A stretch of DNA of 64,000 nt from Achromobacter marplatensis (GCF_002209535.1 NZ_NJIG01000002.1:124001-188000), one strand, 5' to 3'; shown: positions 46,447-56,421, counted from the first letter of the stretch. The notes: a model not told the origin generated them from the sequence alone. Translations and numbers: made by a program.

Positions 46447-47655
46447 CTACGGGTTCCGGTCAGACTCGAGCGGGGGATTGCGGTTGGCCCATCCGCCCGC
46501 CATCAGGGCCAGCGAATACGCCCAGAACAACGGGGCGACGCCAATTACCGCACCCAGCGCGCCGAAGGTCAACGGCAGGGATACCTGTGACCCGTTGATC
46601 AGCGCCATCCGCAGGCCGACGGCTTCGGCGGCACGGCCCGGCGGCGAATGCTGGTGCAGCAGGGATAGCATACTCGGTTGGCAGCACCCCAAGGCAAGGC
46701 CCAGGATGAACGACAGCACGATCAGGACAGTAACGTCGGTGAACAGCGGGTAAAGCATGAAATCGATGGCGGCCGTCGCCATGGCCACCCGCACCAGCGT
46801 CCAGGACCGCACACGGCGCATGATCAGCGGCAATATCAGGCGGATGACGAACGTTGCCGCCGCGAAGGACGCAAGAATGACGCCGATGGTGGTGGCCGAC
46901 AGGCCGATGGCGACGCCGAAGATGGGCACGACGAACAAATGGGTGTCCCAGGCACCGGACAGGATCGTGTTGACCATCAGGATGCGGCGCAACGCGGGCA
47001 CGGCCAGCAATTCCGTCACCCTTCGGCGCTGTGCTTCTTTCGCGCCTGCCAGTTGCGAATCCACCGCCTTCAATTGGTGCCGCATCGCGTACAGCCCGAT
47101 CCCGGACAGGATGGGGCCCAGGGCCAGCAGGCCGAAGGCCGTGCGCGTGCCCAGGTGGTCGATCGCCAGGCCGGCGATCAGCGGCCCGGAAAAGCCCGAT
47201 CCGGCAAGCGCCAGCGACATGAACGAAAAATTGCGCAGCCGCTGCGTGGGCTCGGCATGGCCCAGCAAATCTTGGGTGGCGACCTGGTGCAGCATGAACC
47301 CGATGCCGATACAGCAGGAGGCAATGAGAAGCGCGGTCTGGGTCTGCGAGATAAAGGGCAATGCGGTGCCGATCGCGACCAATGACGTCCCGATGACGAG
47401 GGGACGCACGATGCCCACCCGGTCGACCCAGCGTCCGGCGCGTACCGAGAACAGCATCGGCAGCACGGCGAATACAGCCACCAGCGTGCCGACCTTGAAG
47501 GTCGACAGGCCCATTTGCAGCGCGGTCAGCGAAACAGTGATCCGTCCCCCGGTCAGGGCGACGTGATTCATCATTGCCAGCAGGCACAGCAGCACTGCCC
47601 CGGAAAATTCCGGGGAACTGGAAGGCGAGGAGGGGGATCTGTTGGAGGTAGACAC
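46447..47655 (-). CDS. Major facilitator superfamily transporter
   Basis: This roughly 402-residue protein has 12 hydrophobic segments. The helix 2-3 loop motif is VRAGRWVDRVGIVRPLVIG, a variant of the MFS motif A. The start is uncertain: I use a GTG at 47655 (VSTSNRSPSS), which removes an unlikely Cys-rich N-terminal extension; the frame is open to 47760. The Ser-rich N-terminus is cytoplasmic. It is probably a drug-proton or metabolite exporter. The gene is followed two bases later by the ChaC-like gene. Confidence 0.85.
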   Translation of the reverse strand: MSTSNRSPSSPSSSPEFSGAVLLCLLAMMNHVALTGGRITVSLTALQMGLSTFKVGTLVAVFAVLPMLFSVRAGRWVDRVGIVRPLVIGTSLVAIGTALPFISQTQTALLIASCCIGIGFMLHQVATQDLLGHAEPTQRLRNFSFMSLALAGSGFSGPLIAGLAIDHLGTRTAFGLLALGPILSGIGLYAMRHQLKAVDSQLAGAKEAQRRRVTELLAVPALRRILMVNTILSGAWDTHLFVVPIFGVAIGLSATTIGVILASFAAATFVIRLILPLIMRRVRSWTLVRVAMATAAIDFMLYPLFTDVTVLIVLSFILGLALGCCQPSMLSLLHQHSPPGRAAEAVGLRMALINGSQVSLPLTFGALGAVIGVAPLFWAYSLALMAGGWANRNPPLESDRNP

Positions 47656-48032
47656 GGCGTAACTGCATTCATTCTGGGCGGATCGTCGGTCTATGTCGAG
47701 GCACGGTTTTTTTGCACCGCCGCAAATTGTTTCAGCGCGTGGTGACAAGATAGGCGCCATCTAGCGGGCAAGTCGCGTGCTTACGGCGCAAGATGGCGGC
47801 ACGTTCGCGGCATGTGCGCAATGCGGGGTTCCGCGCGTGCGCCGCAGACGTTGTATCGTTCTCACAACGGAACAATCGCGCGCAGGCTTGACGAACCGGT
47901 GCCGCTTTACTGTTTTTCACCGTTTTGACACAGATTGGCAGTGGTTTGGACAGAAGGCGCGTTTAGGATGGGCGCCTATGCTTTGCAATACCGGCGCAGG
48001 TTCGCGGCCCGCGCCTCCTCTCATCAGGTTCA
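47656..48032. other. Intergenic region between the MFS and macA genes
   Basis: This 377-base gap lies between divergent transporter genes. It is less GC-rich than coding DNA over about 47850-47960 and should contain promoters for both. No gene, hairpin or repeat was recognised. No regulator gene is adjacent. Confidence 0.5.
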
Positions 48033-49220
48033 ATGAAAAAGTCCCGCAGCAAGTTCAAGCGTTATGCGCTGATCGCCGTCGTCGTCCTGCTTGTCGCGTA
48101 CGTCCTGCGCGCCATGTTCTTTTCGGCGCCGCCGCCACCCACCTTCGCGGTGGGCGAAGTCAGCCGGGCGAACCTTGAAGACAGCGTGCTGGCCAGCGGC
48201 ACCATCGACGCCATCGAGCGCGTCAGCGTGGGCGCCCAGGCAACCGGCCAGTTGAAGTCCCTGAAAGTGGCGCTGGGCGACCGCGTCAAGAAGGGCCAAC
48301 TGGTCGCAGAAATCGATGACCTGACCCAGCAGAACGAACTGCGCAATGCCGAAGCGGCCCTGCAGACGCGCCGCGCCGAACGCGCGGCCAAGGTCGCCAC
48401 GCTGAAGCAGGCCGAGCTGGCGTTCAAGCGCCAGCGCCAGATGCTGGCGGCCGACGCCAGTTCGCGCGAAGCCTTTGAGACGGCCGAGGCCACGCTGGCC
48501 GTGACGCGCGCGGAGATTGCCTCGCTTGACGCGCAGATCGCGCAGGCCGAGATTCAGGTCGACACCGCCCGCGTCAACCTGGGGTACACGCGCATCGTCT
48601 CGCCCATCGACGGCATGGTGGTGGCCGTGGTGACCAAGGAAGGCCAGACCGTCAACTCTATCCAGAGCGCGCCTACCATCATCAAGGTGGCCCAGGTCGA
48701 CACCATGACGATCAAGGCGCAGATCTCGGAAGCCGACGTGACCCGCGTGAAGGCGGGGCTGCCGGTGTACTTCACCATCCTGGGCGAACCCGACCAGCGC
48801 TACCAGGCCAAGCTGCGCGCGGTGGAACCGGCGCCGGACTCCATCCAGAAAGACGACGCGACGTCGTCGCTGACGTCTTCCACCGGCAGTTCAACCACCG
48901 CCGCCGTCTACTACAACGGCCTGTTCGACGTGCCCAACCCCGACGAAAAGCTGCGCATTTCGATGACCGCCCAGGTCTTCATCGTGCTGGGCGAGGCCAA
49001 GGACGCCGTCGTGGTGCCGGCCTCGGCGCTGGGCAAGCGCGGCGAAGACGGCCGCTATGCCGTGCGCGTGGTCTTGAAGGACAACAAGACTGAAGTGCGT
49101 CAGGTCAAGATCGGCATGAACAACAACGTGCAGGCGCAGGTGCTGGAAGGGCTGGAGGTGGGCGAGCGGGTCGTGACGGCGGATTCTGCGCCTGCGGCCG
49201 CCGCGGCGCCGGGGGCCTGA
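48033..49220 (+). CDS. macA: Macrolide export-type membrane fusion protein MacA
   Basis: This 395-residue periplasmic adaptor has an N-terminal membrane anchor ([20 protein letters not shown], about 11-30), a lipoyl/barrel-sandwich domain split by an alpha-helical hairpin (about 95-180, rich in Ala/Glu/Arg), and beta-barrel and membrane-proximal domains. [20 protein letters not shown] is the typical second half-lipoyl motif. A Ser/Thr-rich loop ([13 protein letters not shown], about 278-292) interrupts the beta-barrel. It is first in a three-gene operon with macB (1-base gap) and an outer-membrane factor. Confidence 0.92.
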   Translation: MKKSRSKFKRYALIAVVVLLVAYVLRAMFFSAPPPPTFAVGEVSRANLEDSVLASGTIDAIERVSVGAQATGQLKSLKVALGDRVKKGQLVAEIDDLTQQNELRNAEAALQTRRAERAAKVATLKQAELAFKRQRQMLAADASSREAFETAEATLAVTRAEIASLDAQIAQAEIQVDTARVNLGYTRIVSPIDGMVVAVVTKEGQTVNSIQSAPTIIKVAQVDTMTIKAQISEADVTRVKAGLPVYFTILGEPDQRYQAKLRAVEPAPDSIQKDDATSSLTSSTGSSTTAAVYYNGLFDVPNPDEKLRISMTAQVFIVLGEAKDAVVVPASALGKRGEDGRYAVRVVLKDNKTEVRQVKIGMNNNVQAQVLEGLEVGERVVTADSAPAAAAAPGA

Positions 49221-49221
49221 C

Positions 49222-51180
49222 ATGAGCGGCCCGCTAATCTCGCTTTCCGGGGTACGCCGCGAGTTCCCCGCGGGTGAGCAGACCATTGCCGTCCTGAAGG
49301 ACATCAACCTGACCATCGAGGCCGGGGAAATGGTCGCCATCGTGGGCGCGTCCGGGTCGGGCAAGTCCACGCTGATGAACATCCTGGGCTGCCTGGACCG
49401 CCCGACCCGAGGCGACTACCGGGTCAGCGGGCGCAGCACGGGTGAGCTGGGCCCGGACGAGCTGGCCGAGTTGCGGCGGGAACACTTCGGCTTCATCTTC
49501 CAGCGCTATCACCTGCTGTCCGATCTGACGGCGCAGGGCAACGTCGAAATGCCGGCCGTCTACGCCGGCAAGCGCCGCGAAGCCCGGATGGCCCGCGCCG
49601 AGGAATTGTTGAAGCGGCTGGGGCTGGGCGACCGGTCTGAGCATCGCCCCGGTCAATTGTCGGGAGGCCAGCAGCAGCGCGTGAGCATCGCGCGCGCGCT
49701 GATGAACGGCGGCGACATCATCCTGGCCGACGAACCCACCGGCGCGCTGGACACGCATACCGGCCAGGAAGTGCTGCGCATCCTGGAAGAACTGAACGCG
49801 GCTGGCCACACCATCATCATCGTCACGCACGATATGAATGTGGCGCGCCATGCGCAACGCATCATCGAGATCAGCGACGGCGAGATCGTCGCGGACAAGC
49901 GCAATCCCGACGCGCCGCGGCGGGACGCGGAGCGCGACCCGCCGCCGGAATTGCCCAAGCGGCCCGCCTGGCAGTCGTACCTGGACCGCTGCGGCGAGGC
50001 GCTGCGCATGGCGCTGCTGTCCATGAACGCGCACCGGCTGCGCACGTCCTTGACCATGCTGGGCATCATCATCGGCATCGCGGCCGTGGTGTCGGTGGTG
50101 GCGCTGGGCGAAGGGTCGCGGCGCAAGATCCTGGAAGACATCAGCGCGATCGGCACCAATACCGTCGAAGTGTTCCCCGGCAAGGACTTCGGTGACGAGA
50201 AAGCCGTCAACATCCGCACGCTGGTCGCCGCCGACGCGGACGCGCTGGCGCGCGAACCTTATGTAGACAGCGTCACCCCCGAAGTCGTCACCAGCAACAC
50301 GCTGCGCTACCGCAACGTGTCGGTCAACGGCTCGATCCAGGGCGTAGGCGAACAGTACTTCCGCGTGCGCGCCGTCAAACTGGCGCAGGGCAAGTTCTTC
50401 GACGAGACCAGCGTGGTGCGCCGGGCGCAGGAAGTCGTGATCGACGAAGGCACGCGACGGACCTTGTTCGGGTCGCATACGGACCCGATCGGGCAGGTGG
50501 TGTTCCTGGGATCGATGCCGGCCCGCGTGATCGGCGTGACCGAGAAGAAAGATTCCGTCTTCGGCAACAACGAATCGCTGAATGTCTGGATCCCCTACAC
50601 CACCGCGCTGTCGCGCGTGCTGGGCCAGCAGCACTTGAAGAGCATTACGGTGCGGGTGAACGACGCCACGCCGCCGGCCGCGGCCGAGCGGGCTATCGAG
50701 CGCGTGCTGATGCGCCGCCACGTGGTGAAGGACTTCTTTGTGTTCAACACGGATGCCATCCGCAAGACCATCGAGCGCACGACGGCCACCATGACCTTGC
50801 TGGTGTCCCTGATCGCGCTGATCTCGCTGATGGTGGGCGGCATCGGGGTCATGAACATCATGCTGGTGTCCGTCACCGAGCGCACCCGCGAGATCGGCGT
50901 GCGCATGGCGGTGGGCGCGCGGCGCAGCGACATCATGCAGCAGTTCCTGATCGAAGCCGTGCTGGTCTGCCTGATCGGCGGTGCGCTGGGCATCATCCTG
51001 TCGCTGGCGCTGGGCGTGCTGGTGTTCAAGGCGACGGCAGGTTCGTTCCAGATGATCTATTCCACGGCATCGATGGTGGCGGCATTCACGTGCTCGACGC
51101 TGATCGGTGTGCTTTTTGGCTATTTGCCGGCGCGCAATGCGGCGCGCCTGGATCCCGTCGAGGCGTTGGCCCGGGAATGA
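49222..51180 (+). CDS. macB: MacB-type ABC transporter (ATPase fused to permease)
   Basis: This 652-residue protein has an N-terminal nucleotide-binding domain with Walker [10 protein letters not shown] (about 42-50), signature [15 protein letters not shown], Walker [14 protein letters not shown] and an H-loop IIIVTHD. The C-terminal MacB membrane domain has four helices, with a large periplasmic region (about 300-530) between helices 1 and 2. It acts as a mechanotransmission pump moving substrates from the periplasm through MacA and an outer-membrane channel. Candidate substrates are macrolides, lipopeptides or siderophores. Confidence 0.93.
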   Translation: MSGPLISLSGVRREFPAGEQTIAVLKDINLTIEAGEMVAIVGASGSGKSTLMNILGCLDRPTRGDYRVSGRSTGELGPDELAELRREHFGFIFQRYHLLSDLTAQGNVEMPAVYAGKRREARMARAEELLKRLGLGDRSEHRPGQLSGGQQQRVSIARALMNGGDIILADEPTGALDTHTGQEVLRILEELNAAGHTIIIVTHDMNVARHAQRIIEISDGEIVADKRNPDAPRRDAERDPPPELPKRPAWQSYLDRCGEALRMALLSMNAHRLRTSLTMLGIIIGIAAVVSVVALGEGSRRKILEDISAIGTNTVEVFPGKDFGDEKAVNIRTLVAADADALAREPYVDSVTPEVVTSNTLRYRNVSVNGSIQGVGEQYFRVRAVKLAQGKFFDETSVVRRAQEVVIDEGTRRTLFGSHTDPIGQVVFLGSMPARVIGVTEKKDSVFGNNESLNVWIPYTTALSRVLGQQHLKSITVRVNDATPPAAAERAIERVLMRRHVVKDFFVFNTDAIRKTIERTTATMTLLVSLIALISLMVGGIGVMNIMLVSVTERTREIGVRMAVGARRSDIMQQFLIEAVLVCLIGGALGIILSLALGVLVFKATAGSFQMIYSTASMVAAFTCSTLIGVLFGYLPARNAARLDPVEALARE

Positions 51181-52583
51181 GGACGATGAAAGCGGTTTCT
51201 TTGATTCGCACCCCCGCCGCCCTGGCGCTGCTTCTGGCGCTGGGCGGTTGCGGCAGCCTGCTGCGTACCGACTACGAGCCCCCGCTGACCCAGGCGCCCG
51301 CCGCCTGGACGCATGGCGTCCCGGGCGACGCGCAAGCGCCGCTGGCTGACGGCGGTGCGTGGTGGCATAATTTCAATGATCCGGTCTTGAACGGCCTGGT
51401 CGATGCCGTGCTGGCGCGCAACAACGACCTGGCCGCCGCGGCGATCCGGGTGCGCCGCGCCCAGTACCAGGCGGGGCTGACCGAAGACCAACTGATCCCC
51501 CAACTGGGCGGCAGCGCCAACGTGTCGCGCAACCGCAACCTGTACGGCGACCGCGCCATCGCGCGGACCAATGCCACCGAGCTGACTGTGAGCTACGAGG
51601 TCGACCTGTGGGGCAAGCTGTCGCGCCAGCGCGATGCCGCCCAGTGGGAGGCGCTGGCCACCGAGCAGGACCGCCAGTCCTCGGCCCTGTCCCTGGTGGG
51701 CACCACGGCCACGCTGTACTGGCAGACGGCCTTCATCAACCAGCGCATCGCCAGCAGCGAAGAAAGCATCGCCTACGCCCGCCGCACGCAGGACCTGGTG
51801 CGCGCGCAGTACGCCGCGGGCGGCGCATCGGCCCTGGAACTGGCGGAAGCCGAGCAGACCGTGGCCAGCCAGCAGGCGGCGCACACCCTGCTGGTGCAGC
51901 AGCGGGTGGAATACACGAATGCGCTGACCATCCTGTTCGACGGCCCGCCCGACCGCAGCATGGCCGACCCGGCCCGGCTGCCGCAGTACCCGCTGCCCGA
52001 AGCACGCGCCGGCGTCCCCGCCGACCTGCTGGGTCGCCGCCCGGACCTGCGCGCAGCGGAACTGCGCCTGCGTGAAGCGCTGGCCACGGTCGACGCCACG
52101 CGCGCCAGCTTCTATCCGCCGGTCACCCTGACGGGCGCCGTGGGCAGCGCCAGCCCCACGCTATCGAACATCCTGCAAAACCCCGTCGCGTCCCTGGGCG
52201 TGGGCCTGACGCTGCCGTTCCTGCAATGGAACCAGATGCAGCTGAACATCAAGATATCAAAGGCCGACTACGAAGAACGCGTCGTCAATTTCCGGCAGTC
52301 GCTGTATCAGGCGATGGCGGACGTGGAGAATGCGCTGTCGAACCGGACGCAACTGGCATTGCAGGCGGAGCAGCTGGCGGTGTCGTTGCGGGCGGCGCGC
52401 GACGCCGAACGTTTGTACGAAGTGCGCTACCGGGCAGGGGCCGTGTCGTTGAAGGACTGGCTGGATGCGCAGGAGAAGCGGCGGACGGCGGAGATTGCGC
52501 GGGACGAGAACGGATTGAACCGGCTGGTGAACCAGGTGACGGTTTATCGGGCGCTGGGGGGGGATGATGTTGTGGTTCGTTGA
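51177..52583 (+). CDS. NodT-family outer-membrane efflux lipoprotein
   Basis: This 468-residue outer-membrane factor completes the MacAB exporter. The start ATG at 51177 overlaps the macB stop; a second ATG is at 51186. A lipobox is present ([12 protein letters not shown], Cys25), so the protein is lipid-anchored, as in the OprM/NodT group. The body has two repeated outer-membrane efflux domains, with [20 protein letters not shown] in the first and [18 protein letters not shown] in the second. The 3' end runs into a repeat-filled gap. Confidence 0.92.
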   Translation: MRTMKAVSLIRTPAALALLLALGGCGSLLRTDYEPPLTQAPAAWTHGVPGDAQAPLADGGAWWHNFNDPVLNGLVDAVLARNNDLAAAAIRVRRAQYQAGLTEDQLIPQLGGSANVSRNRNLYGDRAIARTNATELTVSYEVDLWGKLSRQRDAAQWEALATEQDRQSSALSLVGTTATLYWQTAFINQRIASSEESIAYARRTQDLVRAQYAAGGASALELAEAEQTVASQQAAHTLLVQQRVEYTNALTILFDGPPDRSMADPARLPQYPLPEARAGVPADLLGRRPDLRAAELRLREALATVDATRASFYPPVTLTGAVGSASPTLSNILQNPVASLGVGLTLPFLQWNQMQLNIKISKADYEERVVNFRQSLYQAMADVENALSNRTQLALQAEQLAVSLRAARDAERLYEVRYRAGAVSLKDWLDAQEKRRTAEIARDENGLNRLVNQVTVYRALGGDDVVVR

Positions 52584-52652
52584 TATCGGCGTTGGGTGTC
52601 GGGTGTTGGCGGTTGTCTCGTTGCGTGATGTTTGAGGTTCTTGAGACGCCCT

Positions 52653-52807
52653 GCGTGGCGGTGGGGCGGGGCGCGCGGGTCAACGATTGCGGTCCGGAGC
52701 CTTCGCTCCGGACTAGCCCCGTCGTCATCTTCGTCCAGGCCTGCGGCCTTCCCTTCAGATTCCCTCGGGCGCATCGACTCCCCGCGCACCCCGCCCCACC
52801 GCCACGC
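52653..52807 (+). repeat. Structured palindromic element B1
   Basis: A 155-base unit is bounded by 27-base inverted ends (52653-52679 with 52781-52807, one mismatch, GCGTGGCGGTGGGGCGG type). Inside is a 91-base core (52685-52775) with two hairpins: GTCCGGAGC-CTTC-GCTCCGGAC (52692-52713) and AGGCC-TGC-GGCCT (52737-52749). A related unit, B2, lies inverted at 53252. Confidence 0.85.
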
Positions 52808-52980
52808 CGGGCTCTGCTAATTGAAATCTGACGTCAGCTGGGGAGGACGGTTTGCTTGGGGTTCCCTCCCGCCATGGGTGGGTGGTGAAAGATCTTGCGG
52901 GCCTCGCCCCAGGCCGGCCGCGCGGGCGGCCTTTTGGGGCTTTCACGGGGTCTTGCGTCGGGAGGATGCCGATTGATTTC

Positions 52981-53126
52981 GTAGGATGGGTGAAGTGCGC
53001 TCCATTCCCTACGAGCACGTTGATCTCTGCCGCACGTAACCCATCAGACGGTCGCAAACCTGATGGGTTACGCGCGGCAGTCGGTCCCGGTCTTATGACG
53101 ACTTTGCCGCGCTGCACCCATCCTAC
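52981..53126. repeat. Dispersed palindromic repeat, copy 3 (type A)
   Basis: Arms at 52981-53045 and 53062-53126. The outer ends begin GTAGGATGGGTG and end CACCCATCCTAC. The inner pair CTGCCGCACGTAACCCATCAG matches its partner with one mismatch across a 12-base loop. Arrangement is as in copy 2. It lies between elements B1 and B2. Confidence 0.85.
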
Positions 53127-53251
53127 GACGCGGCAGAACGCGTATGCCGATGACGGCCGCCTGCGCGGCCTTCAGCGGCGGGCAGCGCAAGACTCGTCCT
53201 TGCATACAGGTCTAGCAGCGCACCGACCCAAGACGGCGGCAGCCCGTCGTT

Positions 53252-53396
53252 GCGGTTGGCGTGCGGGCGCGCAACCTTGATGCGCCCGAGGGAATCTGAA
53301 GGCAGCGGCCGTAGGCCGCAACGAAGATGACGAGGGGGAAGTCCGGAGCGAAGGCTCCGGACCGCAATCGTGGGCGCGCGCCCGCACGCCAACCGC
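53252..53396 (-). repeat. Structured palindromic element B2 (inverted relative of B1)
   Basis: A 145-base unit has perfect 21-base inverted ends (53252-53272 with 53376-53396, GCGGTTGGCGTGCGGGCGCGC) that differ in sequence from the ends of B1. The 91-base core (53279-53369), read on the minus strand, is highly similar to the B1 core. It has the same hairpin GTCCGGAGC/GCTCCGGAC (53341-53362) and a second hairpin GCGGCC-GTA-GGCCGC (53305-53319) where B1 has AGGCC/GGCCT. Confidence 0.85.
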
Positions 53397-53470
53397 GGCG
53401 ATGGGCGACCTACGAAGCACAACGCCGGCCCCTAAACACCGACAACGCCCCGCCCTATAAAATACCCCCC

Positions 53471-54310
53471 ATGAACTCCCCCGATCACCCGATCCCCCCC
53501 GCCGACCTTGACCGCCGCTTCGGCGGCCTGTCCCGTCTCTACGGCCCTCAAGCCCCCGCGCGCCTGCAAAACGCTCACGTTGCGGTCGCCGGCCTGGGCG
53601 GCGTCGGTTCCTGGACCGTCGAGGCGCTGGCGCGCTGCGGGGTCGGGGCATTGACCCTGATCGACCTGGACCACATCGCCGAATCCAACGTCAACCGCCA
53701 GATCCATGCGCTGTCGTCCACGCTGGGCCAATCCAAGGTGGATGCCATGGCGGAACGGGTGCTGGCGATCAATCCGGAATGCCGGCTGACGCGGGTGGAC
53801 GATTTCGTGTCGCCCGAGAACGTCGCCGACGTCTTGCCCGGGCCTTACACCGTCATCATCGATTGCACTGACCAGGCCGCCGCCAAGATCGCGATGATCC
53901 TGCATGCGCGGGCGTTGGGCGTGCCGATGCTGCTGTGCGGCGGCGCCGGCGGCAAGACGGATCCGCTCGCCTTGCGGGCGGGGGACCTGTCGGCTGCGGT
54001 GAACGACGCCTTGCTGGCCAAGTTGCGCAACAAGCTGCGCCGCGAACATGGCTTTCCGCGCGCGTCCGACCAGAACGGCAAGGCGCTCAAGCGCGTGCCG
54101 AAGATGGGCATCCATGCCTTGTGGTTCGACCAGCCCGCCATCCTGCCCGACGCCTGGACCCGCCCCGTCGAGGGCGAAGACGACGTGGGCGCCTCGGGCC
54201 AGAACATCGCGCCGCAAGGGCTGTCGTGCGCGGGCTACGGTTCGGTTGTGACCGTGACGGCCGCCATGGGCATGGCGGCTGCCAACGAGGCGCTGCGGCT
54301 GGCGATCTGA
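53471..54310 (+). CDS. tcdA: tRNA threonylcarbamoyladenosine dehydratase
   Basis: TcdA (CsdL) is an E1-like enzyme that uses ATP to cyclise t6A37 of tRNA to ct6A. The 279-residue protein starts MNSPDHPIPPADLDRRFGGL. It has the adenylation nucleotide motif VAVAGLGGVGSWTVEALARC, DLDHIAESNVNRQIHAL and DCTDQAAAKIAMI. The frame upstream of the ATG runs through element B2 and is not coding. It acts on the product of the TsaE-dependent pathway encoded at 29411. Confidence 0.92.
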   Translation: MNSPDHPIPPADLDRRFGGLSRLYGPQAPARLQNAHVAVAGLGGVGSWTVEALARCGVGALTLIDLDHIAESNVNRQIHALSSTLGQSKVDAMAERVLAINPECRLTRVDDFVSPENVADVLPGPYTVIIDCTDQAAAKIAMILHARALGVPMLLCGGAGGKTDPLALRAGDLSAAVNDALLAKLRNKLRREHGFPRASDQNGKALKRVPKMGIHALWFDQPAILPDAWTRPVEGEDDVGASGQNIAPQGLSCAGYGSVVTVTAAMGMAAANEALRLAI

Positions 54311-54359
54311 ACGCCGGCCGGTGGCCGCGTCACGGCGTACCGGCCGCCCGGCCTTCGCC

Positions 54360-54671
54360 TTACAGCGCCACGAACACCATCCCGTCCTCGATCCTGACGG
54401 GGTAGGTCGCCACGTTTTCCCGCAAGGGGGAACACAACGCCTTGCCGTCGCGAACGTCGAAACGGCCCTGGTGCAGCGGGCACTCGATCTCGTGGCCTTC
54501 CAGGAAACCATCGCATAGACGGGCGTTGCCGTGCGTACAGAGGTTGGCGGTGGCGTAGACCTCGCCGTCGACACCGTATAGCGCGATCTCGCGGTCGCCC
54601 GCCAGCACGGCGATGACGGCTTCTTCCGGCACGTCGGCCCGCGCGATGGCCTTGATCCATTGCGTACTCAT
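54360..54671 (-). CDS. Rieske [2Fe-2S] ferredoxin of an aromatic ring dioxygenase
   Basis: This 103-residue Rieske ferredoxin has cluster ligands Cys45-X-His47 (NLCTHGNA) and Cys64-X2-His67 (CPLHQGRF). It should pass electrons from a reductase to the oxygenase encoded just upstream on the same strand (14-base gap after the small subunit). It matches the AndAb/NagAb type of biphenyl-naphthalene ferredoxins. I start it at the ATG at 54671. No ferredoxin reductase gene follows; tcdA is next and convergent. Confidence 0.9.
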   Translation of the reverse strand: MSTQWIKAIARADVPEEAVIAVLAGDREIALYGVDGEVYATANLCTHGNARLCDGFLEGHEIECPLHQGRFDVRDGKALCSPLRENVATYPVRIEDGMVFVAL

Positions 54672-54685
54672 AGCGATTGTCCTGG

Positions 54686-55165
54686 TCAGATGGGATAGAT
54701 GAGCGAATTCGGGATCAGTTCGCTGTCGAAAATGCACAGCCGCGATTCGAACTTCAGGCCGTCGGACGTCTGGCGCACCACGTCCAGATAGCGTCCCACG
54801 TTGAAGACCGTGGTCAGCTGGTTGGGCTTGGTGCGGAACACCGCGTAGCTGGCCTCGGATTCGATGCGGTCGCCGTCGGCCGACAGCACGCGCGGCGCGC
54901 CCACGACGTGGCGCTGGTAGTACGGGTCGTGGAAGATCGTGTCGGTGGCGCCGTAGATGCGGTCCTTCAGCATGCCGCGGCTTTCGAACGCCATGGTCGC
55001 CAGCGGATAGCCGCGCTCGTGGTTTTCGCGGGGCAGCACCTTGTAGGTGCAGTCTTCCAGGAAAAAGTCCGGCCATTTCTCCCATTCTTCGGCGTCCAGC
55101 GCGGCGGCGTAGTCGGCGTACAGGCGGGTCAGCTGGTAGTAGAGCGGGAAGTCCAGCATCGTCAT
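54686..55165 (-). CDS. Aromatic ring-hydroxylating dioxygenase, small (beta) subunit
   Basis: This 159-residue protein of the SnoaL/beta-subunit cone fold starts MTMLDFPLYYQLTRLYADYA at 55165, overlapping the large-subunit stop by four bases. KDRIYGATDTIFHDPYYQRH and LTTVFNVGRYLDVVRQT are typical for beta subunits, which hold the hexamer together without metal. Size and neighbours match the salicylate 5-hydroxylase (NagH) and anthranilate dioxygenase (AndAd) group. Confidence 0.88.
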   Translation of the reverse strand: MTMLDFPLYYQLTRLYADYAAALDAEEWEKWPDFFLEDCTYKVLPRENHERGYPLATMAFESRGMLKDRIYGATDTIFHDPYYQRHVVGAPRVLSADGDRIESEASYAVFRTKPNQLTTVFNVGRYLDVVRQTSDGLKFESRLCIFDSELIPNSLIYPI

Positions 55166-56421
55166 GCCTCCATCACGCGGCGCCAATACGCGTACATGCC
55201 GCGGATCAGCGTTTCAGTCACCATGTGGTCGGTGTTCTCGGCGCTCTTGCCGCCCAGCTCCGCCACGCTGCGGTGCCACGGCTTCTGTTGAAAACCCGCT
55301 TGCGAGAATTCGATGACTTCGCCGTCGTCGGCCGACACGAAGCCGGCCGGGCCGAACAGATTGGCCTGGCGCAGGCGCCGGCGTGTCATCTCGGGCGTGT
55401 CGTCGGCAAAGCCGAAGTGGGTCCAGACGAAATCGAAGGCGTCGTGGCCCACGGGCTGGATGTGGCGAGTGGACAGCGAATTCACCTGCTGCTGGATGAT
55501 GACGCTGGGGAACAACGTCATCAGCACGGCGGTGGGGCCGTTCCACCACGGCTCCTGCACGATGTCCAGAAAGCGGTCGTCGTTCAGCGACATCTGCTCC
55601 TTGAAGCTGGACACGCCACTGGTGACGCTGCCTTTGCCGCCCTGGCCGCGCGTGGAAATCATGGCGGCGTGGCGGAAATGGCGGTCCATCTTCAGTTCCG
55701 ACCGGTTGTCCGCGCGCCAGAGCCCGAAGGTGACGAACCAGGTATGCAAAAGGCCCGGGTGGTAGGGGTCTTTGATGTTCTCCTGCATCAGTTTCCAGTT
55801 GCCCGGAATGCGCTGGCGGCTGTAGCCGTGGATCACCAGTTCGCGGCCGTCGAAGACGCGGTCGAAGTAGTGCAGGATGTCCGGACCCAGGTAGTCTTCC
55901 AGCGATTCCACGCCGTGGTCGAACGAGGCGAAGACCACGCCGTTGCGGCAAGCCACTGCCAGCTTGGTTAGGCTGTGTTCTTCAGGCTTGAAATCGGGCG
56001 GCATGCCGCCGTTCACCTTGCCGTCCTGCTTCACGCCGCGCCGGAAGGGCACGCCGATCAGGTTGCCCTGCAGGTCGTAATTCCACTGGTGGTAGGGGCA
56101 GACAAATTCGCTGCGGTTGCCGGCGCGTTCGCGGCAGAACTGCACGCCGCGGTGAGCGCACACGTTTTCCACGACGCGCACCTGACCGTCGTTATCGCGC
56201 AGCAGGATGACGGACCTTTCGCCCACCGCAGTGCGCTTGAAGTCGCCCGGGTTGGGGATTTCGGCCTCCAGGCCCACGTAGCTCCAGTGCGAGCGGTAGA
56301 AGAAGCGCTCCAGTTCGCGCTGGTGCAGCGTGGCATCGGTGTAGACGCCGAAGGGGATACGGTGGGAGCCGTCGCCCTGCCAGGGCGGAACGAAGGTGAG
56401 CGGCTGGTCGGGGGCGTTCAT
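55162..56421 (-). CDS. Rieske non-heme iron oxygenase, large (alpha) subunit, salicylate/anthranilate type
   Basis: This 419-residue oxygenase has a Rieske domain with Cys88-X-His90 and Cys108-X2-His111 (NVCAHRGVQFC and FVCPYHQWNY). The catalytic iron site is predicted as His221, His226 and Asp366 with bridging Asp218 (NIKDPYHPGLLHTWF). The sequence style (GLEAEIPNPGDFKRTAVGER, LFGPAGFVSADDGEVIE) is that of NagG-type salicylate 5-hydroxylase and AndAc anthranilate dioxygenase. These make gentisate and catechol respectively. I cannot separate the two by eye, although the divergent NahR-like regulator leans towards salicylate. Confidence 0.87.
   Translation of the reverse strand: MNAPDQPLTFVPPWQGDGSHRIPFGVYTDATLHQRELERFFYRSHWSYVGLEAEIPNPGDFKRTAVGERSVILLRDNDGQVRVVENVCAHRGVQFCRERAGNRSEFVCPYHQWNYDLQGNLIGVPFRRGVKQDGKVNGGMPPDFKPEEHSLTKLAVACRNGVVFASFDHGVESLEDYLGPDILHYFDRVFDGRELVIHGYSRQRIPGNWKLMQENIKDPYHPGLLHTWFVTFGLWRADNRSELKMDRHFRHAAMISTRGQGGKGSVTSGVSSFKEQMSLNDDRFLDIVQEPWWNGPTAVLMTLFPSVIIQQQVNSLSTRHIQPVGHDAFDFVWTHFGFADDTPEMTRRRLRQANLFGPAGFVSADDGEVIEFSQAGFQQKPWHRSVAELGGKSAENTDHMVTETLIRGMYAYWRRVMEA

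Larger units (their letters stand above)
52584..53470. other. 887-base non-coding gap filled with repeats
   Basis: This is the longest gene-free stretch of the window. In order it contains palindromic element B1, a GC-rich stretch (about 52810-52975), type A repeat copy 3, a 125-base spacer and element B2, then the tcdA leader. I found no credible coding sequence. The short open frames are explained by the palindromes. Confidence 0.75.

Noticed and set aside
52653..53396. B elements as ends of an insertion sequence
   Set aside because: No transposase or remnant lies between them, and their terminal inverted repeats differ from each other, unlike the two ends or two copies of one insertion sequence.
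52584..53470. Several short open frames in the repeat-filled gap
   Set aside because: They run through palindromes (B1, B2, type A), appear on both strands with mirrored sequences, and have no ribosome sites.
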